From Enterovibrio paralichthyis (GTDB lineage Bacteria > Pseudomonadota > Gammaproteobacteria > Enterobacterales > Vibrionaceae): a stretch of 64,000 nt of DNA. Positions 8,466-17,328 of the stretch are shown here, one piece after another. How positions within the stretch are numbered: position 1 is the first letter of the stretch; the number at the start of each line of letters is the position of its first letter. The notes below the pieces were generated by a model that was not told the origin of the DNA, did no database searches, and saw only the letters and a list, made by a program, of their open reading frames with translations. Where the stretch lies: contig NZ_JAHUTS010000009.1 of the NCBI RefSeq assembly GCF_019209835.1, forward strand, positions 62,001 through 126,000. The letters are read 5' to 3'. The position numbers were made by a program, and so were the translations under genes.

Positions 8466-9410
8466 TTACTTATTAAGTAGGGTCATGTACTCAGCGACGC
8501 CTTCCGCTACAGTTTTGAACTCATGCGGGTAACCGGCTGCGCGGACTTTGGTCAGGTCAGCCTGAGTGTAAGCCTGGTAGCGGCCTTTCAGGTGATCCGG
8601 GAATGGAATTTCTTCTACCTGGCCCTTGCCGTGGTGCTTGATCACCGCGTCTGCTACTGCGCGGAATGGTTCTGCGCGGCCGGTACCACAGTTGAAGATG
8701 CCGGATTTACCGTTTTGCCAGAACCACAGGTTCATCTTGCACACATCGCCAACGTAAACGAAATCGCGCTTGAAGGTATCGCTGCCTTCAAACAGTTTCG
8801 GGTTGTGGCCGTCTTTGATTTGGTTGTTCAGGTGGAATGCCACCGACGCCATGCTGCCTTTGTGGCTTTCGCGTGGGCCGTAGACGTTGAAGTAACGGAA
8901 GCCGGTGATTTGCGACAGGGTTTCGCCGTGTGCTTCAGCATCTGCCCAAATGCGGCGTACGTAGTTGTCGAACAGCTGCTTCGAGTAACCGTAAACGTTG
9001 AGCGCGCCTTCGTATTGTGGCTCTTCGATAAAGTCATGGTCACGGCCGCCGTAAGTTGCCGCAGAAGATGCGTACAGGAACGGGATTTCGCGCTCCAGAC
9101 AGTAATGCAGCAGCTCCTTTGAGTACTCATAGTTGTTGAGCATCATGTACTTGCCGTCCCACTCTGTGGTCGCAGAACATGCACCTTCGTGGAATACTGC
9201 TTCGATAGGACCGAAGTCGTCACCCGCCATGATCTGGGTGATGAAGTCTTCTTTATCCATGTAATCAGCAATGTCCAGATCAACCAGGTTGATGAACTTG
9301 GTACCGTCTTTCAGGTTGTCGACAACCAGAATGTCGTTGTAGCCCTGTTCATTCAGCGCTTTAACCAGATTGCTGCCGATCATGCCGGCGCCGCCAGTCA
9401 CTATAATCAT
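8466..9410 (-). CDS. hldD: ADP-L-glycero-D-manno-heptose 6-epimerase
   Basis: This 314-residue short-chain dehydrogenase/epimerase starts MIIVTGGAGMIGSNL, the NADP-binding glycine motif. It carries the YGYSK catalytic Tyr-Lys pair near residue 140 and the RDFVYVGDV segment typical of HldD (RfaD). It converts ADP-D-glycero-heptose to ADP-L-glycero-heptose, the donor used by WaaF. The gene has its own terminator, is divergent from the TetR gene at 9518 and is followed by the lipid A and core genes. In E. coli hldD also stands between waaF and kbl, so the position is conserved. Confidence 0.96.
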   Translation of the reverse strand: MIIVTGGAGMIGSNLVKALNEQGYNDILVVDNLKDGTKFINLVDLDIADYMDKEDFITQIMAGDDFGPIEAVFHEGACSATTEWDGKYMMLNNYEYSKELLHYCLEREIPFLYASSAATYGGRDHDFIEEPQYEGALNVYGYSKQLFDNYVRRIWADAEAHGETLSQITGFRYFNVYGPRESHKGSMASVAFHLNNQIKDGHNPKLFEGSDTFKRDFVYVGDVCKMNLWFWQNGKSGIFNCGTGRAEPFRAVADAVIKHHGKGQVEEIPFPDHLKGRYQAYTQADLTKVRAAGYPHEFKTVAEGVAEYMTLLNK

Positions 9411-9517
9411 ATCTTTACCTAAATTCTGTTGACCTGAATTATGAGAAGACCCGCCATTACATTGTTGGCGGCTGTGATACTATTTCCCTTTCTGGGCTTG
9501 AGGATAGCAGTTTTACC

Positions 9518-10180
9518 ATGAAAACCCGTGATCGCATTATTCATTCTGCGCTGGCGCTCTTTAACGAGCAGGGTGAGCCAAACGTCACCACCAATCACAT
9601 CGCTGCCGATCTCGGAATAAGCCCGGGAAACCTGTATTACCACTTCCGTAATAAGGAAGAGATTATACACAGTATTTTTGATCAATACGCGCGCGATCTT
9701 TCCATGGGTTTCCAGCCGGAAGTGCCTGCGGAATCTGATGAACAGCGCCTGTTGGCATACCTTGATGCCACTTTCCAGTTGATGTGGCGGTACCGCTTTT
9801 TCTACGCCAACCTACCCGATATTTTAAGCCGCGATGCCGAGCTGCAGCAGAAATACCTGGCTGCTCAGCAGGCACTGAAAGCGAACCTGTTTACCATGTT
9901 GAGCCGATTCCGAGATACCGGCTGGCTGGATATGGATAACAAAGAGCTCGAGTCCTTGTGCAGTACCCTGAAACTGGTGGCATCAAGCTGGATTTTCTAC
10001 CAAAGTGCTCAGGCTCCGGCTGCCAAAGTCACCCCGCTGGTGATCTACCAGGGCGTGCTGCAAATCCTCAATATGGTGTCGCCAATGACCACCGAAAAAG
10101 GGCGTGCCGTGGTTGCAGAGCTTGTCAGCCATTACCGCACCCGTATGGAAAGCAGCCAGACGATAAGCGGGCAGGCGTGA
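9518..10180 (+). CDS. TetR/AcrR family transcriptional regulator
   Basis: This 220-residue protein has an N-terminal TetR helix-turn-helix (residues 5-50, with the recognition helix in ISPGNLYYHFRNKEEI). The C-terminal ligand-binding domain is aromatic-rich (FQLMWRYRFFYANLPDIL near 85-102) and is not one I can match to a ligand. The gene is divergent from hldD (107 nt apart) and 198 nt upstream of kbl-tdh on the same strand. A 22-bp perfect palindrome at 10309-10330 in front of kbl is a possible target, but this pairing is inferred only from proximity. Confidence 0.85.
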   Translation: MKTRDRIIHSALALFNEQGEPNVTTNHIAADLGISPGNLYYHFRNKEEIIHSIFDQYARDLSMGFQPEVPAESDEQRLLAYLDATFQLMWRYRFFYANLPDILSRDAELQQKYLAAQQALKANLFTMLSRFRDTGWLDMDNKELESLCSTLKLVASSWIFYQSAQAPAAKVTPLVIYQGVLQILNMVSPMTTEKGRAVVAELVSHYRTRMESSQTISGQA

Positions 10181-10378
10181 TCCAGTGCAATAAGATGTAC
10201 TAATTACATAGACGCAACCTTTCACACAACTCTATCATCGACCTTCATACTGATATGTCATACTGTAAGCTGATTCTGTTTTAGACGAATCGGCTTTTCG
10301 GTGTCACATTGCTGATAGTGTTATCAGCAAAATGCGATAATGCCCAACCTGTTCCTGTTTCCATTGATGGAGTGAGCG
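10181..10378 (+). promoter_or_regulatory. kbl upstream region with a 22-bp operator-like palindrome
   Basis: Between the TetR gene and kbl lies an inverted repeat at 10309-10330: TTGCTGATA, a 4-nt spacer (GTGT), then TATCAGCAA, 49 nt before the kbl ATG. No T-run follows, so it is unlikely to be a terminator. It is the length of a dimeric repressor operator. A Shine-Dalgarno GGAG precedes the ATG at 10379. The rest of the region holds nothing I recognise. Confidence 0.5.
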
Positions 10379-11575
10379 ATGACTGCCGCTTTTTACCAGC
10401 AAATCCGCCAGCAGCTTGAAGAAGTCAAAGCTGAAGGCCTATACAAAGATGAACGCGTGATCACGTCTGCCCAGCAGGCGAACATTTCAGTGACCTCCGG
10501 TGACGAAGTCCTGAACTTCTGTGCCAACAACTACCTGGGCCTGGCAAACCACCCTGCGCTGATTGAAGCGGCGAAAGCAGGCATGGACGAGCACGGTTTT
10601 GGTATGGCCTCTGTGCGCTTTATCTGCGGCACCCAGGATTCACACAAAGTGCTGGAGCAGAAACTTTCTGCTTTCCTTGGCATGGAAGACACCATTCTGT
10701 ACTCCTCCTGTTTTGATGCCAACGCCGGCCTGTTTGAAACCATTCTGGGGGCGGAAGATGCGATCATTTCCGATGCGCTGAACCATGCGTCAATCATCGA
10801 CGGCGTGCGCCTGTGTAAAGCGATGCGTTTCCGCTATTCCAACAACAACATGGAAGAGCTGGAGCAGCAACTGATCGCGGCTAAAGAAGCCGGTGCGCGC
10901 AACACCCTGGTGGTGACTGACGGCGTATTCTCCATGGACGGCGTGGTGGCGAACCTGCCTGCGATTTGCGATCTGGCGGAAAAATACGGCGCGCTGGTGA
11001 TGGTCGATGACTCTCACGCCGTGGGCTTTATGGGCGCAAACGGCCGTGGTACCCACGAATACCATGACGTGATTGACCGCATCGACATCATCACCGGTAC
11101 CCTGGGCAAAGCCATGGGCGGTGCGTCAGGCGGTTACACCTCGGGCAAGAAAGAAGTGATCGACTGGCTGCGTCAGCGTTCGCGTCCATACCTGTTCTCC
11201 AACTCACTGGCACCGGCTATCGTGTCTGCCTCAATCCGCGTGATTGATCTGCTGGCAGAAAGCGGCGCGCTGCGTGACCAACTTTGGGACAACGCCAACC
11301 ACTTCCGTGCACGCATGAGCGAAGCGGGTTTTACCCTAGCAGGTGCTGATCACGCGATCATCCCTGTGATGCTGGGCGATGCCAAAGTGGCAGCAGAATT
11401 TTCTGAGCGCATGATGAAAGAAGGTATCTACGTAGTGGGCTTCTCCTTCCCGGTCGTACCAAAAGGTCAGGCGCGTATCCGTACACAAATGTCCGCTGCG
11501 CACAGCCGTGAGCAACTGGACAAGGCCATCGACGCCTTTATCAAAGTCGGTAAAGAAATGAACCTGATTGGGTAA
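10379..11575 (+). CDS. kbl: Glycine C-acetyltransferase (2-amino-3-ketobutyrate CoA ligase)
   Basis: This 398-residue protein is a pyridoxal-phosphate enzyme of the alpha-oxoamine synthase family. The cofactor lysine is in GTLGKAMGGASGG (near residue 244) and the DDSHAVGFMG stretch contacts the cofactor ring. It cleaves 2-amino-3-oxobutyrate with CoA to glycine and acetyl-CoA, the second step of threonine catabolism. It is 8 nt upstream of tdh, which makes its substrate, so the two form an operon, as in E. coli. The length equals that of the E. coli enzyme. Confidence 0.96.
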   Translation: MTAAFYQQIRQQLEEVKAEGLYKDERVITSAQQANISVTSGDEVLNFCANNYLGLANHPALIEAAKAGMDEHGFGMASVRFICGTQDSHKVLEQKLSAFLGMEDTILYSSCFDANAGLFETILGAEDAIISDALNHASIIDGVRLCKAMRFRYSNNNMEELEQQLIAAKEAGARNTLVVTDGVFSMDGVVANLPAICDLAEKYGALVMVDDSHAVGFMGANGRGTHEYHDVIDRIDIITGTLGKAMGGASGGYTSGKKEVIDWLRQRSRPYLFSNSLAPAIVSASIRVIDLLAESGALRDQLWDNANHFRARMSEAGFTLAGADHAIIPVMLGDAKVAAEFSERMMKEGIYVVGFSFPVVPKGQARIRTQMSAAHSREQLDKAIDAFIKVGKEMNLIG

Positions 11576-11583
11576 GTAAGACG

Positions 11584-12624
11584 ATGACGAACAAAATGAA
11601 AGCGCTGGCAAAACTGAAAGCAGAACCTGGGATCTGGATGACAGAGACCGAGTTGCCAGAGCTGGGTCACAATGACCTGCTGATCAAAATCCGCAAGACC
11701 GCGATTTGCGGCACTGACGTTCATATCTACAACTGGGACGAGTGGTCACAAAAAACCATTCCTGTGCCTATGGTTGTCGGTCACGAATACGTGGGCGAAG
11801 TGGTGGGTATCGGTCAGGAAGTGCGTGGTTTTGCCATTGGTGACCGCGTTTCAGGCGAAGGCCACATCACCTGTGGTCACTGCCGCAACTGCCGTGCTGG
11901 CCGCACCCACCTGTGCCGTAACACTATCGGTGTGGGTGTAAACCGTGAAGGCGCGTTTGCTGAATACCTGGTGATCCCAGCGTTCAACGCGTTCAAGATC
12001 CCGGAAGATATTTCTGACGATCTGGCGTCAATCTTCGACCCGTTCGGTAACGCGGTGCACACTGCGCTGTCGTTCGACCTGGTGGGTGAAGATGTGCTGA
12101 TCACCGGTGCCGGCCCAATCGGTATCATGGCCGCAGCGGTAGCAAAACACGTTGGCGCGCGCCACGTGGTGATCACGGATGTGAACGAATACCGTCTGGA
12201 ACTGGCACGTAAAATGGGCGTCACCCGCGCAGTGAACGTGGCAGAAGAGAAACTGGAAGACGTGATGGCCGAGCTTGGCATGCGTGAAGGTTTCGACGTG
12301 GGTCTGGAAATGTCTGGCAACCCGTCAGCGTTTAACTCCATGCTGAAAACCATGAACCATGGTGGCCGTATTGCGCTGCTGGGTATTCCGCCATCAGACA
12401 TGGGTATCGACTGGAACCAGGTGATCTTCAAAGGTCTGGTTATCAAGGGTATCTACGGCCGTGAAATGTTCGAAACCTGGTACAAGATGGCGAGCCTGAT
12501 CCAGTCTGGTCTGGACCTGAGCCCAATCATCACTCACCACTACAGCGTGGATGAGTTCCAGGAAGGCTTCGACGTGATGCGTTCGGGTCAGTCGGGCAAG
12601 GTAATCCTCGACTGGACCAAATAG
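11584..12624 (+). CDS. tdh: L-threonine 3-dehydrogenase
   Basis: This is a 346-residue zinc-dependent medium-chain dehydrogenase. The catalytic zinc ligands lie in ICGTDVH (Cys42) and GHEYVGEV (His67), the structural zinc cysteines in CGHCRNCRAGRTHLC, and the NAD-binding glycines in GAGPIGIMAA. It oxidises threonine to 2-amino-3-oxobutyrate for Kbl, encoded 8 nt upstream. A second in-frame ATG at 11596 (MKALAKLK) aligns with the E. coli start, so the true protein may be four residues shorter. The Shine-Dalgarno sequence is weak for both. Confidence 0.96.
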   Translation: MTNKMKALAKLKAEPGIWMTETELPELGHNDLLIKIRKTAICGTDVHIYNWDEWSQKTIPVPMVVGHEYVGEVVGIGQEVRGFAIGDRVSGEGHITCGHCRNCRAGRTHLCRNTIGVGVNREGAFAEYLVIPAFNAFKIPEDISDDLASIFDPFGNAVHTALSFDLVGEDVLITGAGPIGIMAAAVAKHVGARHVVITDVNEYRLELARKMGVTRAVNVAEEKLEDVMAELGMREGFDVGLEMSGNPSAFNSMLKTMNHGGRIALLGIPPSDMGIDWNQVIFKGLVIKGIYGREMFETWYKMASLIQSGLDLSPIITHHYSVDEFQEGFDVMRSGQSGKVILDWTK

Positions 12625-12634
12625 CTTTGTCATA

Positions 12635-12710
12635 TGGGCATTTATACGGCGTTTTCGTTCGACTCACATAGTGGAACTATGCATCGCGAACTCTGCCTTG
12701 TCTAAACGCC
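12635..12710 (+). other. Nested hairpin element between tdh and its terminator
   Basis: This non-coding stretch folds into nested inverted repeats: GGCGTTT (12648-12654) with AAACGCC (12704-12710), GTTCG (12657-12661) with CGAAC (12687-12691), and at the tip CATAGT (12667-12672) with ACTATG (12676-12681) around a GGA loop. A second possible outer left arm (12635-12644) pairs 9 of 10 bases with the same right arm region, so two folds compete. It ends 23 nt before the tdh terminator. I could not find another copy in the window. It may be a dispersed repeat of this bacterial group or a 3' UTR structure. Confidence 0.5.
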
Positions 12711-12733
12711 CACTTGACTGCAGCTCAAGATAG

Positions 12734-12758
12734 AAAACCCGCTTCGGCGGGTTTTTTT
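12734..12758. terminator. Terminator between tdh and yibQ
   Basis: A 9-bp stem (12734-12742 with 12747-12755) closes on a TTCG tetraloop and is followed by a run of seven T. The A4 on the other side allows it to act for the convergent yibQ gene as well. Confidence 0.88.
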
Positions 12759-13473
12759 AATGCTTGAGCGCCAGTGAAACCGGTACGAGTTCGACTTCAT
12801 CCTGCAGATGTGGCAACGCCTCCTGCAAGGTTTGCAGCGTGACCGGAAAAGGGTGGGCGATCACCACGGCAATGCCCCGGCGCTTGGCCTGGCGGACGGC
12901 AAGGCTGATCTGTTGGTCGATGAAAGCGCGGGTCTGGATATGGTCGAGAAACACGTGACGGCGGTTGGTGGCAAGGCCGTGTGCTTTGGCGATGCGTTGG
13001 GCGACGGTTTTCGGGGTGGTGCGGCTGTCGATAAACCCCAGTTGATGGGCTTTCAGCTCGGCCATCACCCAGTGCATGGGCTGCTCTTTTTCTGTAAGCA
13101 AACTGCCCATATGGTTGTTCACCGCCACCGCCTGAGGCACCCGGTACAGGGCTTCGCGGATCGCGTGGGAGATGTCATCCTGCGTCATGGCAAGGGTGAG
13201 CGCTCCCGGCTCCTGCGGTGTACCGTCAGGACTTTGCATCGGCAAATGCAGCAGCACTTCGCGGTGCTGACTGAGGGCGGAGAGAGCAACTGCGGTGTCG
13301 AATTCGGTAAAGGGAATAACGGAAACACTGACTTGCGGCGGCAATGCAGCCACTTCGCGCGGCATCATGTCATAGCCCAGATCGTCAATGATAATGGCAA
13401 GCTTTGGCTTGGCCTGCGCCAAGGCAGACCAAGAGAGAAGGAGCAGGGCGGTGACAGTGACAATCCTTTGCAT
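12757..13473 (-). CDS. yibQ: Divergent polysaccharide deacetylase family protein (YibQ)
   Basis: This 238-residue protein has a signal peptide (cleavage likely after ALA-QA near residue 21). The rest is a divergent polysaccharide deacetylase domain beginning PKLAIIIDDLGYD, where the Asp pair matches the metal site of this family (DUF610). The E. coli homologue has no settled function. It is encoded 17 nt downstream of envC and in the same direction, as in E. coli, which suggests a periplasmic role linked to peptidoglycan or cell division. Whether it is an active deacetylase cannot be told from sequence. Confidence 0.88.
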   Translation of the reverse strand: MQRIVTVTALLLLSWSALAQAKPKLAIIIDDLGYDMMPREVAALPPQVSVSVIPFTEFDTAVALSALSQHREVLLHLPMQSPDGTPQEPGALTLAMTQDDISHAIREALYRVPQAVAVNNHMGSLLTEKEQPMHWVMAELKAHQLGFIDSRTTPKTVAQRIAKAHGLATNRRHVFLDHIQTRAFIDQQISLAVRQAKRRGIAVVIAHPFPVTLQTLQEALPHLQDEVELVPVSLALKH

Positions 13474-13490
13474 CTGTGACCTTCTTGACG

Positions 13491-14657
13491 CTACCGCGTC
13501 AGCCAGGGGCTGGGGTTGGTGGCGTTGCCTTTGCGCCGGATCTCGAAATAGAGCGCGGAGTCATCCTGACCGCCACTGTTGCCCACCAGAGCAATAGGGT
13601 CGCCGGCTTTTACCGTGTCACCGACGTTTTTCAGCAGCGCCTGGTTGTAGCCATAAAAGCTCATGTCACCTTTGCCGTGGTCAACCACCACCATCAAGCC
13701 GTAGCCGCGCAGCCAGTTGGACAACACCACAGTGCCGTCGTGCGCTGCTTTTACTTCGCTGCCTTCTTTGGCGGCGATCACCATGCCGTTCCAGCGCAGC
13801 TGTCCGCTTTGTGCACTGCCGTAGCTATGTAGCACTTTGCCTTTTACCGGCCATTGCATGCGGCCTTTGTATTTGGCCAGGCCATCCATTTTGACTCTGG
13901 CTTTTTCGGCGGCGATGCGTGCCTGCTCTGCTGCTCGTTCCAGCTCCTTGGTCAGGCGTTGCTGGTTGTCTTTCAGCTCAGCAAGGTAGCCTTTGTCACT
14001 GTTAATCTGGCGGCGGATAGCGCTGGCGGTTTTCTTCTGGGCGCTTTGCTCTTTTTCCAGCTTGGCTTTATCAGCAGCCAGACTGGCGATCAGCGCCTTT
14101 TGTTTGGCCGTTTGCGCTTCCAACGCATGGCGTTTGAGCTGCAATTCGGTGTCAGTGGCAGACAGTTCATTGATGGCTTCGGTACGCGCTTTGGACAGGC
14201 GCTCTGCGTAGACGGTCATCCGATCCATCTTGGCGGTGTCCTTGCCACTTAAAAGGGCATTGAGCTGGCTGTGCTCACCTTGACGGTACTGGCTGTTTAA
14301 AAGCTCCTTTAGCAGCTCCATCTGGCCAAGCTTGAGTTGTTCGAGACGCTGGCTTTCACGGTTCAGCACCTGAATTTCTTTGTCAGTGACAGCGAGGCTG
14401 GCATTGGCTTCACGCATCTGTTTGGCAATGGAAGCAATAGACTGCTCCTGCGACTTAAGCTCTGCCTGCAGTGAGTTGAGCTTCTTTGCATTGGCATTCA
14501 ACTGTTGCTGCTGACGGGAGATTTCACTTTTCATCCCGGAAAGCTGCTCGTCGCTGGCTTGTATCGCTGGGCTTGCCAGCAGGCACAGCAAAACGCCAGC
14601 GCATAATGCTGCACTGGCGCGAAAAGAAGGGAGGTGACGCAGGGTTCTTTGCTTCAT
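13491..14657 (-). CDS. envC: Murein hydrolase activator EnvC
   Basis: This 388-residue protein has an N-terminal signal peptide (first about 33 residues, ending near AIQAS), a long coiled coil (about 35-265) rich in Gln and Lys, and a C-terminal LytM domain. The LytM domain is degenerate: the segment VVDHGKGDMSFYGYN lacks the zinc-binding H-x-H of active peptidases, as in E. coli EnvC. EnvC does not cut peptidoglycan itself; it is recruited by FtsEX and activates the amidases AmiA and AmiB at the division septum. It is the first gene of an envC-yibQ pair downstream of gpmI. Confidence 0.93.
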   Translation of the reverse strand: MKQRTLRHLPSFRASAALCAGVLLCLLASPAIQASDEQLSGMKSEISRQQQQLNANAKKLNSLQAELKSQEQSIASIAKQMREANASLAVTDKEIQVLNRESQRLEQLKLGQMELLKELLNSQYRQGEHSQLNALLSGKDTAKMDRMTVYAERLSKARTEAINELSATDTELQLKRHALEAQTAKQKALIASLAADKAKLEKEQSAQKKTASAIRRQINSDKGYLAELKDNQQRLTKELERAAEQARIAAEKARVKMDGLAKYKGRMQWPVKGKVLHSYGSAQSGQLRWNGMVIAAKEGSEVKAAHDGTVVLSNWLRGYGLMVVVDHGKGDMSFYGYNQALLKNVGDTVKAGDPIALVGNSGGQDDSALYFEIRRKGNATNPSPWLTR

Positions 14658-14783
14658 GTCCGGAGTATATCAATCCGCTTTTGGCTGTGCACCACTGATG
14701 GCGCGCCAGCTTCGCAAGTTAAACATTTAATTCGCCGTCTATTTTAGAAAGAAACCGGCAGGGTTTGTCAGACAGGGATAAAA

Positions 14784-14807
14784 AAACGCGCCCCGGAGAG
14801 CGCGTTT
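14784..14807 (-). terminator. Terminator after gpmI
   Basis: An 8-bp stem (14784-14791 with 14800-14807) around an 8-nt loop is followed on the minus strand by a run of seven T. It lies 23 nt past the gpmI stop codon and separates gpmI from envC. Confidence 0.8.
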
Positions 14808-14830
14808 CTGGCTGTTTTCAGAAGCGAAGA

Positions 14831-16369
14831 TTATTTCGCAACGAACAGAGGCTTACCAGTCATGTCTGCTGGTGCTTCAACGCCAGTCAGAGCCAGCATG
14901 GTCGGAGCCAGGTCAGACAGTTTACCGCCTTCAACCAGTTCGATCTCTTTGCTGCCCACGTAAACCAGTGGTACTGGCAGGTTGGTGTGTGCAGTGTGGA
15001 TACCGCCGGTTTCCGGGTCAACCATCATTTCTGCGTTACCGTGGTCTGCAGTGATCAGCAGTTGGCCGTCAACTTCTTTGATGGCTTCAACAACACGGCC
15101 GATGCAGTGGTCGATCGCTTCAACGGCTTTTACTGCTGCATCGTATACGCCAGTGTGGCCAACCATGTCACAGTTCGGGTAGTTACAGATGATTTGGTCG
15201 AACTTGCCGCTCTTAATTGCCTCTACCAGCTTGTCAGTCAGCTCTTCTGAGCTCATTTCTGGTTGCAGGTCGTACGTCGCCACTTTCGGTGAGGCAACCA
15301 GTGCACGCTCTTCGCCTTCGAATACAGACTCAACGCCGCCGTTGAAGAAGAAAGTCACGTGCGCGTATTTCTCGGTTTCAGAGATACGCAGCTGGGTTTT
15401 GCCTTGCTTGGACAGCCATTCACCCAGGGTGTTTACCAGGTTATCTGAAGGGTATGCACATGCAGTTTTGATGTCTGCTGCATATTCAGTCAGCATGACG
15501 AAGTCAGCCAGGTCAGCCACTTTCTTACGTGCAAAACCGTCAAACTCAGGCATGAATGTGCGGGTGATTTGACGCGCACGGTCAGCACGGAAGTTCATGA
15601 AGATCACAGCGTCGCCGTCGTTGAACGATGCAACAGGCTGGCCTTCTGCACGGATTTCAGACGCTTGAACAAACTCGTCGTTCTCGTCACGTGCGTAAGC
15701 CGCTTCCAGCGCTTCAACAGCAGAGCCGTAAGTGAATGCACCTTTTGCTTCAACCAGCAGGTCGTAGGCTTTTTCTACGCGATCCCAGTTGTTGTCACGG
15801 TCCATCGCGTAGTAACGGCCAACGATTGACGCTGTGCGGCCTTTACCCAGTTTCGCGAACAGTTCGTCGAAACGTACCAGAGAGTTCTTCGCGCTGCGTG
15901 GTGGCGTATCACGGCCATCCAGGAAGCAGTGCAGGTACACTTCTTCAGCGCCGCGCTGAACCGCCATTTCCACCGCTGCTGCAATGTGGTCTTCGTGGCT
16001 GTGAACACCGCCTGGAGACATCAGGCCCATGATGTGAACCGCTTTGCCTGCTTTTGCTGCTTTGTCGACAGCACCTGTCAGTACAGGGTTATCGAAAAAC
16101 TCACCATCCTGGATAGCTTTGGTGATTTTTGTCAGGTCCTGGTAAACGATGCGGCCTGCACCAATGTTGGTGTGACCGACTTCTGAGTTACCCATTTGAC
16201 CGTCTGGCAGACCAACATCCATACCTGATGCAGAGATCAGGGTGCTGGTGCCCGCCATCAAGCCATCAAGAACAGGCGTTTTCGCGTTCGCAACTGCGTT
16301 GTTGCTGTTGTCTTCGCGGTAACCCCATCCGTCCAGAATAACGAGTGCCAAAGGCTTCTTAGCAGACAT
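14831..16369 (-). CDS. gpmI: 2,3-bisphosphoglycerate-independent phosphoglycerate mutase
   Basis: This 512-residue alkaline-phosphatase-fold enzyme starts MSAKKPLALVILDGWGY. The catalytic Ser62 lies in GNSEVGHTNIGAG, and the manganese-binding residues are in the C-terminal ADHGNAE segment. It interconverts 3- and 2-phosphoglycerate in glycolysis and gluconeogenesis in the cytoplasm, using two Mn2+ ions. The gene (gpmM/yibO in E. coli) is divergent from yibN and upstream of envC, the same order as in E. coli. Confidence 0.96.
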   Translation of the reverse strand: MSAKKPLALVILDGWGYREDNSNNAVANAKTPVLDGLMAGTSTLISASGMDVGLPDGQMGNSEVGHTNIGAGRIVYQDLTKITKAIQDGEFFDNPVLTGAVDKAAKAGKAVHIMGLMSPGGVHSHEDHIAAAVEMAVQRGAEEVYLHCFLDGRDTPPRSAKNSLVRFDELFAKLGKGRTASIVGRYYAMDRDNNWDRVEKAYDLLVEAKGAFTYGSAVEALEAAYARDENDEFVQASEIRAEGQPVASFNDGDAVIFMNFRADRARQITRTFMPEFDGFARKKVADLADFVMLTEYAADIKTACAYPSDNLVNTLGEWLSKQGKTQLRISETEKYAHVTFFFNGGVESVFEGEERALVASPKVATYDLQPEMSSEELTDKLVEAIKSGKFDQIICNYPNCDMVGHTGVYDAAVKAVEAIDHCIGRVVEAIKEVDGQLLITADHGNAEMMVDPETGGIHTAHTNLPVPLVYVGSKEIELVEGGKLSDLAPTMLALTGVEAPADMTGKPLFVAK

Positions 16370-16787
16370 ACGGTGTCCTCTTTATGTCAATTTCAATGTT
16401 CGTGAATTAGCGTAACTTTACTACATTTTGTTGGTTAAGCAGTAGGCAAACTTTTTCGCTAAAACTTCAACAAAATTTGCAATGAAGCCGCTCAGGCCTT
16501 GCTGTCTCTCGTGTTTCGGGGTGTCTTACCTTTTCGAAACAATCTCAGCTATGGAGAAGGCGTGACAAATTTTTGTAGTAAGTAAACAGTTCAGAGACTT
16601 ACACCGCGAAAAAAGCCGTTTACGCCCGGTATAGAAGATACCTTGGGGCGAATGTGACCGAATTCAACCTTTTTGACTCTGCTGTCAGTGAGCGGGGGCA
16701 TGGAAATCCAAGCCCATGCTGTATTTGCGAGATTGAGGGGTTATACTCGGGGTCGTTTTTTCTGCCGACACTAAATAGAAGCGAGCT
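16370..16787. other. 418-bp gpmI-yibN divergent intergenic region
   Basis: This region separates two divergent genes and must carry both promoters. A TATACT that could serve as the -10 of yibN stands at about 16742-16747, but I see no convincing -35 at the right distance. A short inverted repeat (GGTAT, 5-nt loop, ATACC) is near 16629. I find no convincing gene or RNA in it. Confidence 0.4.
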
Positions 16788-17228
16788 ATGCAGCAGTTTA
16801 TTGAATTTGTTCAAGGCAACTTGATCCTGGCCCTGGTGTGGGCTGGTCTGGTTGTTGCACTGATTATGTCAGTCATCAAACAGAAAACCGCACCGTATAA
16901 AATCGTTACCCCAAGTGATGCAACCGTGTTGGTTAACCGCCAGAACGGTGTATTTGTTGATGTCCGTACCCGTGACGAATACCGTGCCGGCCATATTGCA
17001 GGCGCAGTTCACGTTTTGGCGAAAGAGATCAAAGCCAACAACGCCGCTGAGATTGAAAAGCACAAAAGCGACCCAATCATTCTGGTATGCAAGAGTGGCC
17101 AGACAGCAATTGAAAGTGCCAACGCTCTGGCGAAAGCCGGTTTTGAGAACGTGAACGTTCTGAAAGACGGCCTGATCTCGTGGAACGAAGCAAATCTGCC
17201 TCTGATCCGCAACAAGAAGAAAAAGTAA
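16788..17228 (+). CDS. yibN: Membrane-anchored rhodanese-like protein YibN
   Basis: This 146-residue protein has one N-terminal membrane helix (about residues 10-28) followed by a rhodanese domain (about 40-140). The active-site loop is VCKSGQTA, with the catalytic cysteine near residue 102, so a sulfurtransferase activity is possible. It is the first gene of the yibN-secB-gpsA run. E. coli has a glutaredoxin gene (grxC) between yibN and secB; here it is missing and secB follows after 100 nt. The natural sulfur acceptor is not known. Confidence 0.88.
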   Translation: MQQFIEFVQGNLILALVWAGLVVALIMSVIKQKTAPYKIVTPSDATVLVNRQNGVFVDVRTRDEYRAGHIAGAVHVLAKEIKANNAAEIEKHKSDPIILVCKSGQTAIESANALAKAGFENVNVLKDGLISWNEANLPLIRNKKKK

Positions 17229-17328
17229 CCACACGCGGGTAAACTCTTCTGAGGGCAGCTCGGTGAGCTGCCTGATTCATTTTAAAATGCGTGAAAGCAT
17301 TTGTTCTTAATAACAAGGATTTATCACT

